Of a stretch of 64,000 nt of DNA, positions 15,299-23,538 are shown piece after piece. Position numbers and translations under genes: made by a program. The stretch is from positions 682,001 through 746,000 of the forward strand of contig NZ_JFKA01000002.1 in NCBI RefSeq assembly GCF_002115755.1, in the 5' to 3' direction. Each line of letters starts with the position of its first letter. Position 1 is the stretch's first letter. The notes under the pieces were generated by a model that saw only the letters and a list, made by a program, of their open reading frames with translations, had not been told where the DNA came from and did no database searches. Source of the stretch: Thalassospira mesophila (GTDB taxonomy: Bacteria > Pseudomonadota > Alphaproteobacteria > Rhodospirillales > Thalassospiraceae).

Positions 15299-16942
15299 AT
15301 GAAGCAGGCGGAAATGGATAGCGCGATGTTGCGCAGGCGGTTTCGGGCGGCTTTGCAACGTCGGGGGCATTGGCAACGCCATTGGCAGGAATGTTATGAA
15401 TTTGCCCTGCCGCAACGCCAGGAGAGTGACGCGGGTTCGGGCGGGATGGGCAGTTTTGGCGGGATGAACGCCACCGGCGGGGCGGGTGGCAGTGTGGGCA
15501 AAAAGCAGTTTGACCGGGTGTTTGATGCCACTGCCCCTGATGCGGTGGAGCAACTGGCGGCCAGTTTGTTAGGTGAAATAACGCCGCCGTCGGGCGGGTG
15601 GTTTCAGATGGTGCCGGGCGATGACGTGGCCCCCGCCGACAAGGCGGATTTGACCGACAAGCTGGCCCGTGCCGTGCGGATTGTGCAGGGGCATTTTGAA
15701 CGGTCCAATTTTGCGGTGGAAATTCATCAGGCGTATCTGGATCTGGTGACGGTGGGAACGGCGTGTTTGCGGCTGGAGGAAGACGCACCCGGTGCGCCAT
15801 CGCGGTTTCGGTTTTGTGCGGTGCCGGTGCGCCACCTGGCATTTGAGGAGCGGGTGGATGGCACGCTTGATGCGGTTTTTCGCCAGTTAAACCTTGGCAT
15901 TGATGACATTTTCGAAAAATGGCCGGATGCGAAAATACCCGACCGTATGGCGAGCGGGCCGGATGCCGGGATGGAAAAATTTGCCGTGATCGAGGCGGTG
16001 TTGCCCGATCGATCCGGCGGGGGTGGTTATGATTATGTGGTGTTTTTTGCCAATGATCCGGCGGCCAATACCGCGCAGGATGGCGTGATTGCCACGGGGC
16101 AGTTTGCAGTTTCGCCCTATATCGCCTTTCGCTGGCTAAAGGCACCGGGTGAAATTTATGGCAGATCACCGGTGATGAAGGCATTGCCCGATATTAAAAC
16201 CGCCAACAAGGTGGTGGAGCTGGTGTTAAAAAATGCATCGATTGCGGTGACCGGCATTTGGCAGGCCGATGATGATGGCATTTTAAACCCGGCAACGGTG
16301 CGGTTGGTGCCGGGCAGTATTATTCCCAAAGCAGTTGGGTCGGCAGGGTTAACACCGCTGGACGCGCCGGGGCGGTTTGATGTTTCCGACGTTGTTTTGG
16401 CCGATTTGCGCGAACGCATTCGCCGTTGTTTGCTGACCGACCGGTTAGGCCAGGTGGATGCACCGCGCATGACCGCGACCGAGGTTTTAGAAAGGGCTGC
16501 GGAAAATTCGCGGTTGCTGGCGGCGACTTATAGCCGGTTGCAGGCGGAACTGATTTTTCCGTTGATGCGGCGCGCATTGCATGTGCTGGCGCGCAGTGGC
16601 GAGCTTCCCGATATTCCGATTGATGGCAATGTGGTGTGTTTGCGCCATACCGCCCCGATGGCGCAGTTAAGCCGCAAGGCGGAGGCCGGGCAAACGCTGG
16701 ATTGGTTGGGACGGTTGGCATCATTGGGGCCAGAGGCGATGGCGACGATTGATATGGACAAAACCGTGCGCTGGCTGGCCGGGCAGTTTGGTGTGCCGCA
16801 GGAATTGTTGCAGCCGGAAATGACGCCCGAAGACATGGCCGGGATTGCCGGAATTGTGGGCGAGATGATGACCGCGCCGGAGGTTGCCGGGGTTCGCGCC
16901 GGGAAAGATAGCGCGAATAATACCGGGGAGGGCGGGCAATGA
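15299..16942 (+). CDS. Podoviral portal (head-tail connector) protein, T7 gp8-like
   Basis: This is a 547-residue portal protein. Twelve copies would form the ring at one capsid vertex through which DNA is packaged and ejected. Features of the T7-type connector family are visible: an N-terminal RFRAALQRRGHWQRHWQECYEFALP segment in its usual place, the FDATAPDAVEQLAASLLGEITPP region near residue 75, and the MTATEVLERAAENSRLLAATYSRLQAEL helix near residue 390 that parallels the family's conserved MTATEV(M/L)ER motif. The frame is open from a TTG at 15266, but ATG 15299 follows GGGAGCGGGGG and fits the family start. It heads a gene order matching T7 late genes. Confidence 0.88.
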   Translation: MKQAEMDSAMLRRRFRAALQRRGHWQRHWQECYEFALPQRQESDAGSGGMGSFGGMNATGGAGGSVGKKQFDRVFDATAPDAVEQLAASLLGEITPPSGGWFQMVPGDDVAPADKADLTDKLARAVRIVQGHFERSNFAVEIHQAYLDLVTVGTACLRLEEDAPGAPSRFRFCAVPVRHLAFEERVDGTLDAVFRQLNLGIDDIFEKWPDAKIPDRMASGPDAGMEKFAVIEAVLPDRSGGGGYDYVVFFANDPAANTAQDGVIATGQFAVSPYIAFRWLKAPGEIYGRSPVMKALPDIKTANKVVELVLKNASIAVTGIWQADDDGILNPATVRLVPGSIIPKAVGSAGLTPLDAPGRFDVSDVVLADLRERIRRCLLTDRLGQVDAPRMTATEVLERAAENSRLLAATYSRLQAELIFPLMRRALHVLARSGELPDIPIDGNVVCLRHTAPMAQLSRKAEAGQTLDWLGRLASLGPEAMATIDMDKTVRWLAGQFGVPQELLQPEMTPEDMAGIAGIVGEMMTAPEVAGVRAGKDSANNTGEGGQ

Positions 16943-17379
16943 GGATTTGGCGGCGTGTGAAACCGGCGAAGGCGGATGCCGTGATGAATGTTGATGCCGA
17001 TGCGACGCCAGTTGCAGGTTTGGGGAATGGAACGGCGGCATTGGCCGGTGAGGATGGTGGTGCGCGCGAAAGTGGCGACGGCGAGGACAGCGGGTGGGGC
17101 TGGTTTGAGGGCGGGTTGGCGGGCGGGACGCTGCCGCCGGTTTTACCAGAGGCGGAAAATGCCGGGGTGATTGGGGTTTCGCGCCAGGAACGGGACCTTG
17201 CGTGGCAACGGGTTTTGGGGGCATCCGCCGGGCATGATGCGGCGGTGGTGTGTGCAGAGTTACGCGCCATGACGCTGGAACGGGCCCTTGGCCCGGCGGC
17301 AAGCCCGCAGGCGATTTGGATGCGAGAAGGGCAGCGTGCCCTGGTGTTGCAGATGTTGCGCCGGGCACGGGGTGGCTGA
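16939..17379 (+). CDS. Phage-module protein of unknown function between portal and scaffold
   Basis: This 146-residue protein was not recognised. The first half is low-complexity and rich in Gly, Ala and acidic residues. The second half (VSRQERDLAWQRVLGASAGHDAAVVCAEL to the C-terminal QMLRRARGG) is helical. The ATG overlaps the portal stop codon by 4 bases, so the two are translationally coupled and probably act together in head assembly. It could be a head-completion or capsid accessory protein. Confidence 0.65.
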   Translation: MRIWRRVKPAKADAVMNVDADATPVAGLGNGTAALAGEDGGARESGDGEDSGWGWFEGGLAGGTLPPVLPEAENAGVIGVSRQERDLAWQRVLGASAGHDAAVVCAELRAMTLERALGPAASPQAIWMREGQRALVLQMLRRARGG

Positions 17380-17423
17380 TCGCGGGGGAAGATTTGGAAA
17401 TTTAAAGATGCGGGAGGGTTTTG

Positions 17424-18299
17424 ATGGCGGGAAATGCGGGTGATGGTGCAGGCCAACAAGGTGGTGCCAGGGGCGGAAATGCAAACGGTGCCGCAACCGG
17501 GGATGTGGCCGGGATGGTTAAGGGCGACGGCGTGGCGGGGCAGGGTGCTGGTGCGGGGTTGGTGCCAGCCGCAGCGGCGCACAGCGGCAATATTTTGAGC
17601 GCGGCGGGGGGATCGGTGCGAGGTGGCGAGGATGGCGTTGGCGGCGGCGGCACAGTGGGTGGGGCCGCAATGGTGGCGGCCATGACACGGGCGGCGGAAA
17701 CCCCGAATGCAGATGTGCCAGCGTTTCGGGTGCCGGGGCCGGATAGTTCGGATGCGGAGCGGCAGGCATTTTATGCGGCCCTTGGTGTGCCGCAAAGCCC
17801 GGCAGATTACGAGATTAGCGGTGCTGAGACGTTGGGCGGGGTGGACGAAGCCCTGAATGCCCGGTTGCATGAGGCCGGTTTTACCGGACCACAGGCGCAG
17901 CTGGTATATGATTTGGCATCCGAAATTTTATCGCCAATGGTGGCACAGGCCCAAAATGCCGCACAGATGGCAGAAATGCAGGGGCAACTGGCGGCTGAAT
18001 TTGGCGGGGCGGAACACTGGGCGAAACTGGCCCCGCGCATTGCCAGCTGGGGGCAAAAAAACTTGCCCGGTGCCTATGAGGCGATGGCGCAAAGCCCGGA
18101 CGGGGTGCGGGCGTTATACCGGCTGATGCAAGAGGGCAGCGAACCGGGACTGGCGGGAAACCATGCCGGGCAAGGCGGGACCGACCCGCAGAACGATATT
18201 AACCGGTTGATGAATGACCCGCGATATTGGCGCGACCGCAACCCGGCTTTGGTCGCACAGGTGCAGGCGGCGTTTGACCGCCTGCATCGGGGTGATTGA
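17424..18299 (+). CDS. Capsid assembly scaffolding protein, T7 gp9-like
   Basis: This 291-residue protein sits between portal and capsid genes, the T7 gp9 position. Residues 1-95 are disordered and Gly/Ala-rich. The rest is typical of phage scaffolds: VPGPDSSDAERQAFYAALGVPQSPADYE, a long helical middle (about 145-215) and a charged C-terminal helical region (NRLMNDPRYWRDRNPALVAQV) that would contact the coat protein. Scaffolds guide procapsid assembly and leave before maturation. The ATG at 17424 has GGGAGGG at ideal spacing; the TTG just before it is not needed. Confidence 0.82.
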   Translation: MAGNAGDGAGQQGGARGGNANGAATGDVAGMVKGDGVAGQGAGAGLVPAAAAHSGNILSAAGGSVRGGEDGVGGGGTVGGAAMVAAMTRAAETPNADVPAFRVPGPDSSDAERQAFYAALGVPQSPADYEISGAETLGGVDEALNARLHEAGFTGPQAQLVYDLASEILSPMVAQAQNAAQMAEMQGQLAAEFGGAEHWAKLAPRIASWGQKNLPGAYEAMAQSPDGVRALYRLMQEGSEPGLAGNHAGQGGTDPQNDINRLMNDPRYWRDRNPALVAQVQAAFDRLHRGD

Positions 18300-18328
18300 T
18301 TTTTGGAGCGCGCCGGGCCGTTTGTATT

Positions 18329-19105
18329 TTAGTTGGCCGGGTCAACGTGATAGCGGCCGTTGCTTTTGCTGACGTCGGGCGGGATACGGGTGCGTTCGAA
18401 GGCGGCGTAAACATCATACAGGCCAGGGGCCGGGCTGTTGTTAGTGGCGTCTTCGGTCAGGGCCAGGCTGTCATCCATATCGCGGGGTTTTTCGAAAATA
18501 TGGACCGGGACAGATTGCTGACCGGCGCGCAGGGCGGCATCGACCAGAAGATAGATTTGTTCGATATCGTCGTTTTTAAGGGAAATACCGGCGATGTCGG
18601 AGCAGTTGCCATGCAGGCTGTAGGAGATGGCGGCGGCGGCATCGTTGGTTGACGGGGCGTCGTCATCGGGCAGCGGGGTGAGGTTGAGTTCAACATGGCT
18701 GGGGCTGTTGGGCGACAGGTCGTCGCGGCGGATGCGATATACGCCGGGCGGGGGTGTTTGGAAGGTGGCGTTGGCGCTGGTGTCGTCGGCATCACTGGCG
18801 CAAAAGCCGGCATCCTGAATTTCGCTATAGCGGGTGTCGCCACGCAGCCAGACTTGCAGTTTTTGATCGGCGGTGAAAACCCGCAAATAAACCGGGGCGC
18901 CAACGGCAATACCGGCTTCGTTCAGGCGTTTTTCCATATCGGGTAAAACACGGCTGCGGATGCGGTCGGCACCAAAGCCGGTAAGGGCGGATACACGGGC
19001 GGTGAAGGCATGAACATAGTCGGGCACCGGTGTGTAGGGCAGGGCAAAATAGCCCGCAGCACCCAAAGCGATAATTGTTAAAATTGCATAAGTACGTGCG
19101 CGCAC
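18329..19105 (-). CDS. YafK-like L,D-transpeptidase homologue with the catalytic Cys replaced
   Basis: This antisense gene lies between the scaffold and capsid genes. The protein (about 258 residues from GTG 19105) has one N-terminal membrane helix (TYAILTIIALGAAGYFALPY) and an extracytoplasmic domain resembling the YafK family of murein L,D-transpeptidases: APVYLRVFTADQKLQVW, then a PGVYRI strand, then LHGNCSDIAGISLKNDDIEQ and a closing VPVHIFEKP strand. Family members carry HG...S-x-G-C-[FY]-A-M at this point. Here the Ser-x-Gly-Cys is DIAG, so the nucleophile is missing and the protein is probably not an active transpeptidase. The frame extends upstream to a TTG at 19213, so the exact start is uncertain. 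It may be a phage moron acting on host peptidoglycan metabolism; that is inference. Confidence 0.7.
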   Translation of the reverse strand: MRARTYAILTIIALGAAGYFALPYTPVPDYVHAFTARVSALTGFGADRIRSRVLPDMEKRLNEAGIAVGAPVYLRVFTADQKLQVWLRGDTRYSEIQDAGFCASDADDTSANATFQTPPPGVYRIRRDDLSPNSPSHVELNLTPLPDDDAPSTNDAAAAISYSLHGNCSDIAGISLKNDDIEQIYLLVDAALRAGQQSVPVHIFEKPRDMDDSLALTEDATNNSPAPGLYDVYAAFERTRIPPDVSKSNGRYHVDPAN

Positions 19106-19322
19106 CTGGAGGGCTCCGACTGGGTTGACGTTTTTATAAATCGGGGTCGTCCGGCAGCCATTTGATGGCAGTTCAGTCTGGCCCGAAAGCCAGAATCCGG
19201 AACAGGAAAACAACCATCAAAGCATGACCAGAAAATGACGTTTAACACGGCAAATAAGGCGTTTGTGCCTTGATTGCCGTGATCGGCTTCGTGTGAGCAT
19301 TTTCAAAGCAAAAGGGGCGGCA

Positions 19323-20138
19323 ATGAGTATTTCCATTGATAAAAGTTTTGTGGAGCATTTTCAGGCCGATGTGCATCAGGCCTATCAGCGGATGGGCACG
19401 AAACTGCGCAATACGGTGCGGGTGAAAAACGGGATCAAGGGGGCGACCACCGTTTTTCAAAAAGTGGGCAAAGGCGTTGCCACCACCAAGGCCCGACATG
19501 CCAAAGTGCCGGTGATGAATGTGGAGCACGACACGGTGCGCTGTGATTTAAGCGATTATTACGCCGGGGACTGGGTGGATGCGCTGGATGAATTGAAAAT
19601 CAACCATGATGAAAAAATGGTGCTGGCCAATGCCGGGGCCTATGCGCTGGGGCGCAAGACCGACGAGCTGATTATTAACGCCCTGAAAACAACCGCAAAC
19701 GTGGTCGCGCACGACAATACCGGTTTGACCCTGGACAAGGTTTTGGAAGCCTTTGAAGGCATGGGGACACTCGATGTGCCCGATGACGGGCAGCGGTATG
19801 CGGTTGTTGGCTGGAAACAATGGTCGGATTTGCTGGCGGTGAAGGAATTTGCATCGTCGGATTATATTGGCGATGACGATTTGCCGTGGAAGGGCACGCA
19901 GGCCAAACGCTGGCTGGGGACGTTGTGGATGCCCCATTCGGGTTTGCCATTGGAGGGCAATGTCCGCAGCTGTTTTTGGTATCACCGCACCGCGGTTGGC
20001 CATGCGGTGGGGGCGGATGTGGAGACTGACATTACCTGGCACGGCGACTATGCGGCGCATTTCATTAATAATTCGATGAGTCAGGGGGCGATCAAGGTGG
20101 ACGGGGACGGGATCATCTGCTTGCAGGCCAAGGAATAG
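19323..20138 (+). CDS. Major capsid protein
   Basis: This 271-residue protein lies in the capsid position of a T7-like gene order. It begins SISIDKSFVEHFQADVHQAYQ and continues RMGTKLRNTVRVKNGIKGATTVFQKVG, a pattern common to phage coat proteins of the HK97 fold, followed by YAGDWVDALDELKINHDEK and a C-terminal domain ending in DGDGIICLQAKE. There is no obvious long N-terminal delta domain, in keeping with a separate scaffold gene. The ATG at 19323 has GGGG seven bases upstream; the longer frame from 19263 begins poorly. A large hairpin follows, which may set the capsid to accessory-protein ratio. Confidence 0.85.
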   Translation: MSISIDKSFVEHFQADVHQAYQRMGTKLRNTVRVKNGIKGATTVFQKVGKGVATTKARHAKVPVMNVEHDTVRCDLSDYYAGDWVDALDELKINHDEKMVLANAGAYALGRKTDELIINALKTTANVVAHDNTGLTLDKVLEAFEGMGTLDVPDDGQRYAVVGWKQWSDLLAVKEFASSDYIGDDDLPWKGTQAKRWLGTLWMPHSGLPLEGNVRSCFWYHRTAVGHAVGADVETDITWHGDYAAHFINNSMSQGAIKVDGDGIICLQAKE

Positions 20139-20149
20139 GGGGCTGTTTG

Positions 20150-20196
20150 GGCGGCACTGTTTGGGGGCATTTTCCCCCTGAGGGTGCCGCCGTTTT
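20150..20196 (+). terminator. Bipartite hairpin with T run after the capsid gene
   Basis: The outer stem GGCGGCAC/GTGCCGCC (20150-20157 and 20184-20191) encloses an inner GGGGG/CCCCC stem, and GTTTT follows. It may act as a partial terminator or RNA-stabilising end, giving extra capsid mRNA. Confidence 0.6.
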
Positions 20197-20243
20197 GAGT
20201 GGCCCGGATGGGCGTTTTTCCCAAAAAATAGCGGAGCATTAAA

Positions 20244-20519
20244 ATGGCAGAAGGTTTCAAGGCCCGGAATTTAAGCGTTCTGGCCTATGCCAACGGTTTT
20301 ACCCTGTGGCATTACATTACCCCGGATGTGGCGACCGATGTGGACACATTGAATTATTTTGAACCCGCCCGCGACATGTTGCGCGCGGGTGACATTATGT
20401 TTGCCAATACCAACCGCGATGGCGGGGTTTCGGGCGGGATGTTTTTGGTGACGCAGGCCGATGTTAACGGCGTTGATGTGCGCGATATGACCGCGATTGG
20501 CACCACCAATACCGATTGA
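20244..20519 (+). CDS. Small phage structural protein, capsid-associated
   Basis: This 91-residue protein, from its position after the major capsid gene, is probably a head-decoration or capsid-stabilising protein. The sequence has LSVLAYANGFTLWHYITPDV near residue 10 and a run around residue 40 (FEPARDMLRAGDIMFANTN), a recurring pattern of small phage proteins of unknown function. There is no membrane segment or signal peptide. The start is supported by GGAG six bases upstream. A strong terminator follows, so the gene is likely expressed as one unit with the capsid gene. Confidence 0.75.
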   Translation: MAEGFKARNLSVLAYANGFTLWHYITPDVATDVDTLNYFEPARDMLRAGDIMFANTNRDGGVSGGMFLVTQADVNGVDVRDMTAIGTTNTD

Positions 20520-20540
20520 TCGGTTGGTTTTGGGGGGAAA

Positions 20541-20575
20541 CGCAAAAGCCCGGTTCGGTTGAGCCGGGCTTTTTT
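20541..20575 (+). terminator. Rho-independent terminator after the capsid-associated gene
   Basis: The stem AAAAGCCCGGTTC/GAGCCGGGCTTTT (one T-G pair) with loop GGTT continues into a T run. It is unusually strong for the middle of a late operon, so downstream tail genes need read-through or another promoter. Confidence 0.85.
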
Positions 20576-20600
20576 ATGGCGAGCTGGCAGGGAGGCCGTG

Positions 20601-21182
20601 ATGGCGTTAAGCGATGTGGCATTATGTGCGCGCGCACTGGTGATGATCGGGGTAAGCCCGATTGCATCCTTTGCCGAGGAAACGGTGGAAGCGGAAGTGG
20701 CGGCGATGCTGTACCCGGCGCTGCGCGACGGGATGCTGGCGGCGTATCCGTGGCAGTTTGCCGCGCGGGGCAAGTGGCTGTCGCGGCTGGCCTTGGCGGA
20801 CGATGCCAATGACGTGCCGGGTGAGGGTGAACGGCAATTTGCCCTGCCGGGCGATTTTATCCGGTTGTTGTCGCTGGAAAGTGGTGCCGGGCCATTGCCG
20901 GAATTTGAACTGCGCAAGGGCGGCATTGTATGTGCGGCGGACCGGGTGTTTTTACACTATGTGGGGCGGATGCCCGAAGCATCGTTGCCGGTGTGGTTTG
21001 ATATGGCGTTGATGGCGCGGCTGGCGGCGGAGTTTTGCCTGCCGCTAACCGAAAGCGGTAGCCGGGCGGAATATTTGCAAAGGCGGGCGGACACGCTGTT
21101 TCATCAGGCGCGGCTGGCCGATGCCCAGCAATCGACCCCGCGCCGGATTGAAGATTTTCCCTTGCTGGAGGCGCGAGGGTAA
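20601..21182 (+). CDS. Tail tubular protein A, T7 gp11-like
   Basis: This 193-residue gatekeeper/adaptor joins the portal to the tail nozzle in podoviruses. The sequence begins ALSDVALCARALVMIGVSPI, continues with a predicted helix and YPWQFAARGKWLSRLALAD, and has the ALPGDFIRLL and ADRVFLHYVGRM segments of the gp11 family. A frame is open from 20559, but ATG 20601 with GGAGG six bases upstream is preferred. Its stop codon overlaps the start of the tail tubular protein B gene, indicating coupling. Confidence 0.88.
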   Translation: MALSDVALCARALVMIGVSPIASFAEETVEAEVAAMLYPALRDGMLAAYPWQFAARGKWLSRLALADDANDVPGEGERQFALPGDFIRLLSLESGAGPLPEFELRKGGIVCAADRVFLHYVGRMPEASLPVWFDMALMARLAAEFCLPLTESGSRAEYLQRRADTLFHQARLADAQQSTPRRIEDFPLLEARG

Positions 21183-23086
21183 TGGCGCGCAGTGTTTTGG
21201 AAAAAACCACATTTAGTGCCGGGGAACTGGCACCGAAATTATGGGGGCGCGGCGATATTGCCGCCTATCGCAACGGGGCGGCCAAACTGCGCAATGTGTT
21301 TGTGCAGCCATCGGGCGGGGTGTGCCGCAGGCCCGGTGTGCGGTTGATTGATGAGGTAGCGGGCCCGGTGCGGCTGGTGCCGTTTGAATATAATGTTGAT
21401 CAGCCGTTTTTGGTGGTGTTTTGGCATTTGCGGGCCACGGTTTATGCCGGGGACAAGGTGGTGCAGGAATTGACCACGCCATTTGAAGGCAAACATTTAG
21501 GCCAGATCAGCTGGACGCAAAGTGCGGATACGTTGCTGGTGGTGCACCCCGATGTGGTGCCAGTGCGTATTGTGCCCAAACAGGGCGAGGACTGGCTGGT
21601 GACAAGCTGGGTTTGGGGCGAAACCACGGTGAAACGCCAGCAACCCTATTATAAGTTTGCTGAACCTTATGTATCGGTAAAACCATCGGGGGTATCGGGC
21701 ACGGTAACCCTGATTGCCAGCGAAGATGTGTTTGTGGCGGGGCATGTGGGGTTGCAATGGCGGGTGCAGGGGATTGAGGGGGAAATAACCGCCGTTGCCG
21801 ATGGCAAACATGCCAGCCTTGCCCTGCGTGAAAACCTGCCCGATGCCAGCGAAACCCAGGATTTTGCCGAACCGGCCTTTTCGGCCGTGCGGGGCTGGCC
21901 GCGCAGTGTGACGTTTCATCAGGACCGGATGGTGATTGGCGGATCGCGTGATTTGCCCAACCGTTTGTGGATGTCGCATTCCGGCGCATTGTTTAATTTT
22001 GAGCTGGGCGAGGGGCTGGATGACGAGGCGATTGAGTTTGCCTTGCTGGCCGACCAGGTCAGCGCGATTGCGGCGGTGTTTTCGGGCCGGGATTTGCAGG
22101 TTTTTACCAGCGGGGCGGAATGGATGGTGAGCGGTACGCCGTTAACCCCGCAAAATATTCAGGTAACGCGGCAAACCCGCATTGGCAGCGCGGTGGACCG
22201 CAACGTGCCGCCGGTTAACATTGATGGCGCCACGGTATTTGCCGCACGCAATGGCACGGAAATGCGGGAATTTTTATTCACCGATCTGGAGCAGGCATAC
22301 GGGGCGGCGGATTTGGCGTTGTTATCGAGCCATTTGATCAATGCGCCGGTCGATCAGGCCTATGATGCCAGTGGGCGCCTTTTGCATGTGGTGATGAGTG
22401 ATGGCACGATTGGCACATTAACCCTTTATCGTAGTGAAGGTGTAACGGCCTGGAGCGGGCAGGAAATTGACGGGGCGTTTCGCAATGTCGCGGTGAGTGG
22501 CGGCGACGTTTATGTGGCGATTGAACGTGCGGGGCGGTTTTTTCTGGGCCGGTTTGATGAGGAGGCCGGGTTTGATTTGACGTTAACGGCGCAAGCGGAT
22601 GATGCCATTTCGCAATGGGGGCAGTTTGGGCTGTTAGATGGCATGGAAGTTGGGGTGTGGGCCGGAAACCAGCTTTACCGTGATGTGTTGATTGAAGGGG
22701 GCAGCCTGCAATTAGCGACACCGGAAACACAAGTGATGGCCGGTTTGCCGTTTAGCCATGAAATTATGGCGTTGCCGCCGGTGGGGGGGGACGGATCGCG
22801 GCCCTATGGCGGGTCCAGCCTGCGGCTGATTTGTGCGACGTTTCGCCTGCATGACAGTGCCGGGATGGCGGTGGATGTGGGGCGGGGCATGCGCCGGGTG
22901 CCGTTGCGCAAACCGGCAAGCGGGCGGGTTCTGGACCAGGCAAACGGGTTGTTTCGCGGCGAGGTGACGGTGCGGGCCATGGGGTGGAAACGCGGCGGGC
23001 AGGATGGGCTTTGGCGCATTGCCGGGGATTTGCCCCGGCCTTTTTTATTGCTGGGAGTTAGCAGCGAAGTGGGGGTGAATGACTGA
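21182..23086 (+). CDS. Tail tubular protein B, T7 gp12-like nozzle protein
   Basis: This 634-residue nozzle protein would form the tail tip of the particle. The opening TTFSAGELAPKLWGRGDIAAYRNGA and the FVQPSGGVCRRPGVRLI motif are hallmarks of T7 gp12 family members, followed by the large mixed-beta domain (ENLPDASETQDF, GWPRSVTFHQDRMVIGGS). Its ATG overlaps the gp11-like stop codon, and its stop overlaps the next start, so the three genes are translated together. The length is somewhat below T7 gp12 (about 794 residues), as in many marine podoviruses. Confidence 0.9.
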   Translation: MARSVLEKTTFSAGELAPKLWGRGDIAAYRNGAAKLRNVFVQPSGGVCRRPGVRLIDEVAGPVRLVPFEYNVDQPFLVVFWHLRATVYAGDKVVQELTTPFEGKHLGQISWTQSADTLLVVHPDVVPVRIVPKQGEDWLVTSWVWGETTVKRQQPYYKFAEPYVSVKPSGVSGTVTLIASEDVFVAGHVGLQWRVQGIEGEITAVADGKHASLALRENLPDASETQDFAEPAFSAVRGWPRSVTFHQDRMVIGGSRDLPNRLWMSHSGALFNFELGEGLDDEAIEFALLADQVSAIAAVFSGRDLQVFTSGAEWMVSGTPLTPQNIQVTRQTRIGSAVDRNVPPVNIDGATVFAARNGTEMREFLFTDLEQAYGAADLALLSSHLINAPVDQAYDASGRLLHVVMSDGTIGTLTLYRSEGVTAWSGQEIDGAFRNVAVSGGDVYVAIERAGRFFLGRFDEEAGFDLTLTAQADDAISQWGQFGLLDGMEVGVWAGNQLYRDVLIEGGSLQLATPETQVMAGLPFSHEIMALPPVGGDGSRPYGGSSLRLICATFRLHDSAGMAVDVGRGMRRVPLRKPASGRVLDQANGLFRGEVTVRAMGWKRGGQDGLWRIAGDLPRPFLLLGVSSEVGVND

Positions 23087-23535
23087 TGGGAGGATTTTCA
23101 TCGTGGGCACCGGTGGTGGCAAGTGCGCTACAGACCGGAACCGAAATTGCAACCAGCCAGAAACAGGCCAAAAAAGCCGCCAGCCAGGTTGATGCCCAGC
23201 GCCAAAGCGCGCAGCAGGCATTGGCCGCACAAAAGGCCACAGATGATGCCGAGCGCGCCCGCAAATTGCGCGTGCAACAGGCCAGTTTGCGCGCGGCACA
23301 GGGGGCCTCAGGCATTCAGGCCGGGGCGGCAGGGTCCGCCAGTGCGGTATTGGCCGGGGCGCAGCGCAGTTTGCTAGATGTGCAGGACGCGGCCGATGGG
23401 GCGTTTGCCCGGCAAAGCAGCAGCATTGAGCAGAGCGCGCAATATAAGCGGCAAAATTTGCTGGACACATCGCGTTACAACACGTTGTCGCAAATTACAT
23501 CGTGGTTTGCGCGGCGCGATAATTGGGGGGGCTAG
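23086..23535 (+). CDS. Internal virion protein, T7 gp14-like
   Basis: This 149-residue protein is rich in Ala, Gln and Ser, with a helical hydrophilic body (SQKQAKKAASQVDAQRQSAQ) and a Gly/Ala-rich middle (ASGIQAGAAGSASAVLAGAQ). This looks like the small internal core protein gp14 that is ejected into the host outer membrane. It overlaps the tail tubular B gene by one codon. T7 has gp15 and gp16 after gp14; no genes of that type are present here, so the ejection apparatus is reduced. Confidence 0.7.
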   Translation: MGGFSSWAPVVASALQTGTEIATSQKQAKKAASQVDAQRQSAQQALAAQKATDDAERARKLRVQQASLRAAQGASGIQAGAAGSASAVLAGAQRSLLDVQDAADGAFARQSSSIEQSAQYKRQNLLDTSRYNTLSQITSWFARRDNWGG

Positions 23536-23538
23536 ACC

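Noticed and set aside
15072..17870. Long Pro/Arg/His-rich minus-strand frames opposite the portal and scaffold genes
   Set aside because: Extreme composition results from the GC-rich sense codons; the sense proteins are recognised.
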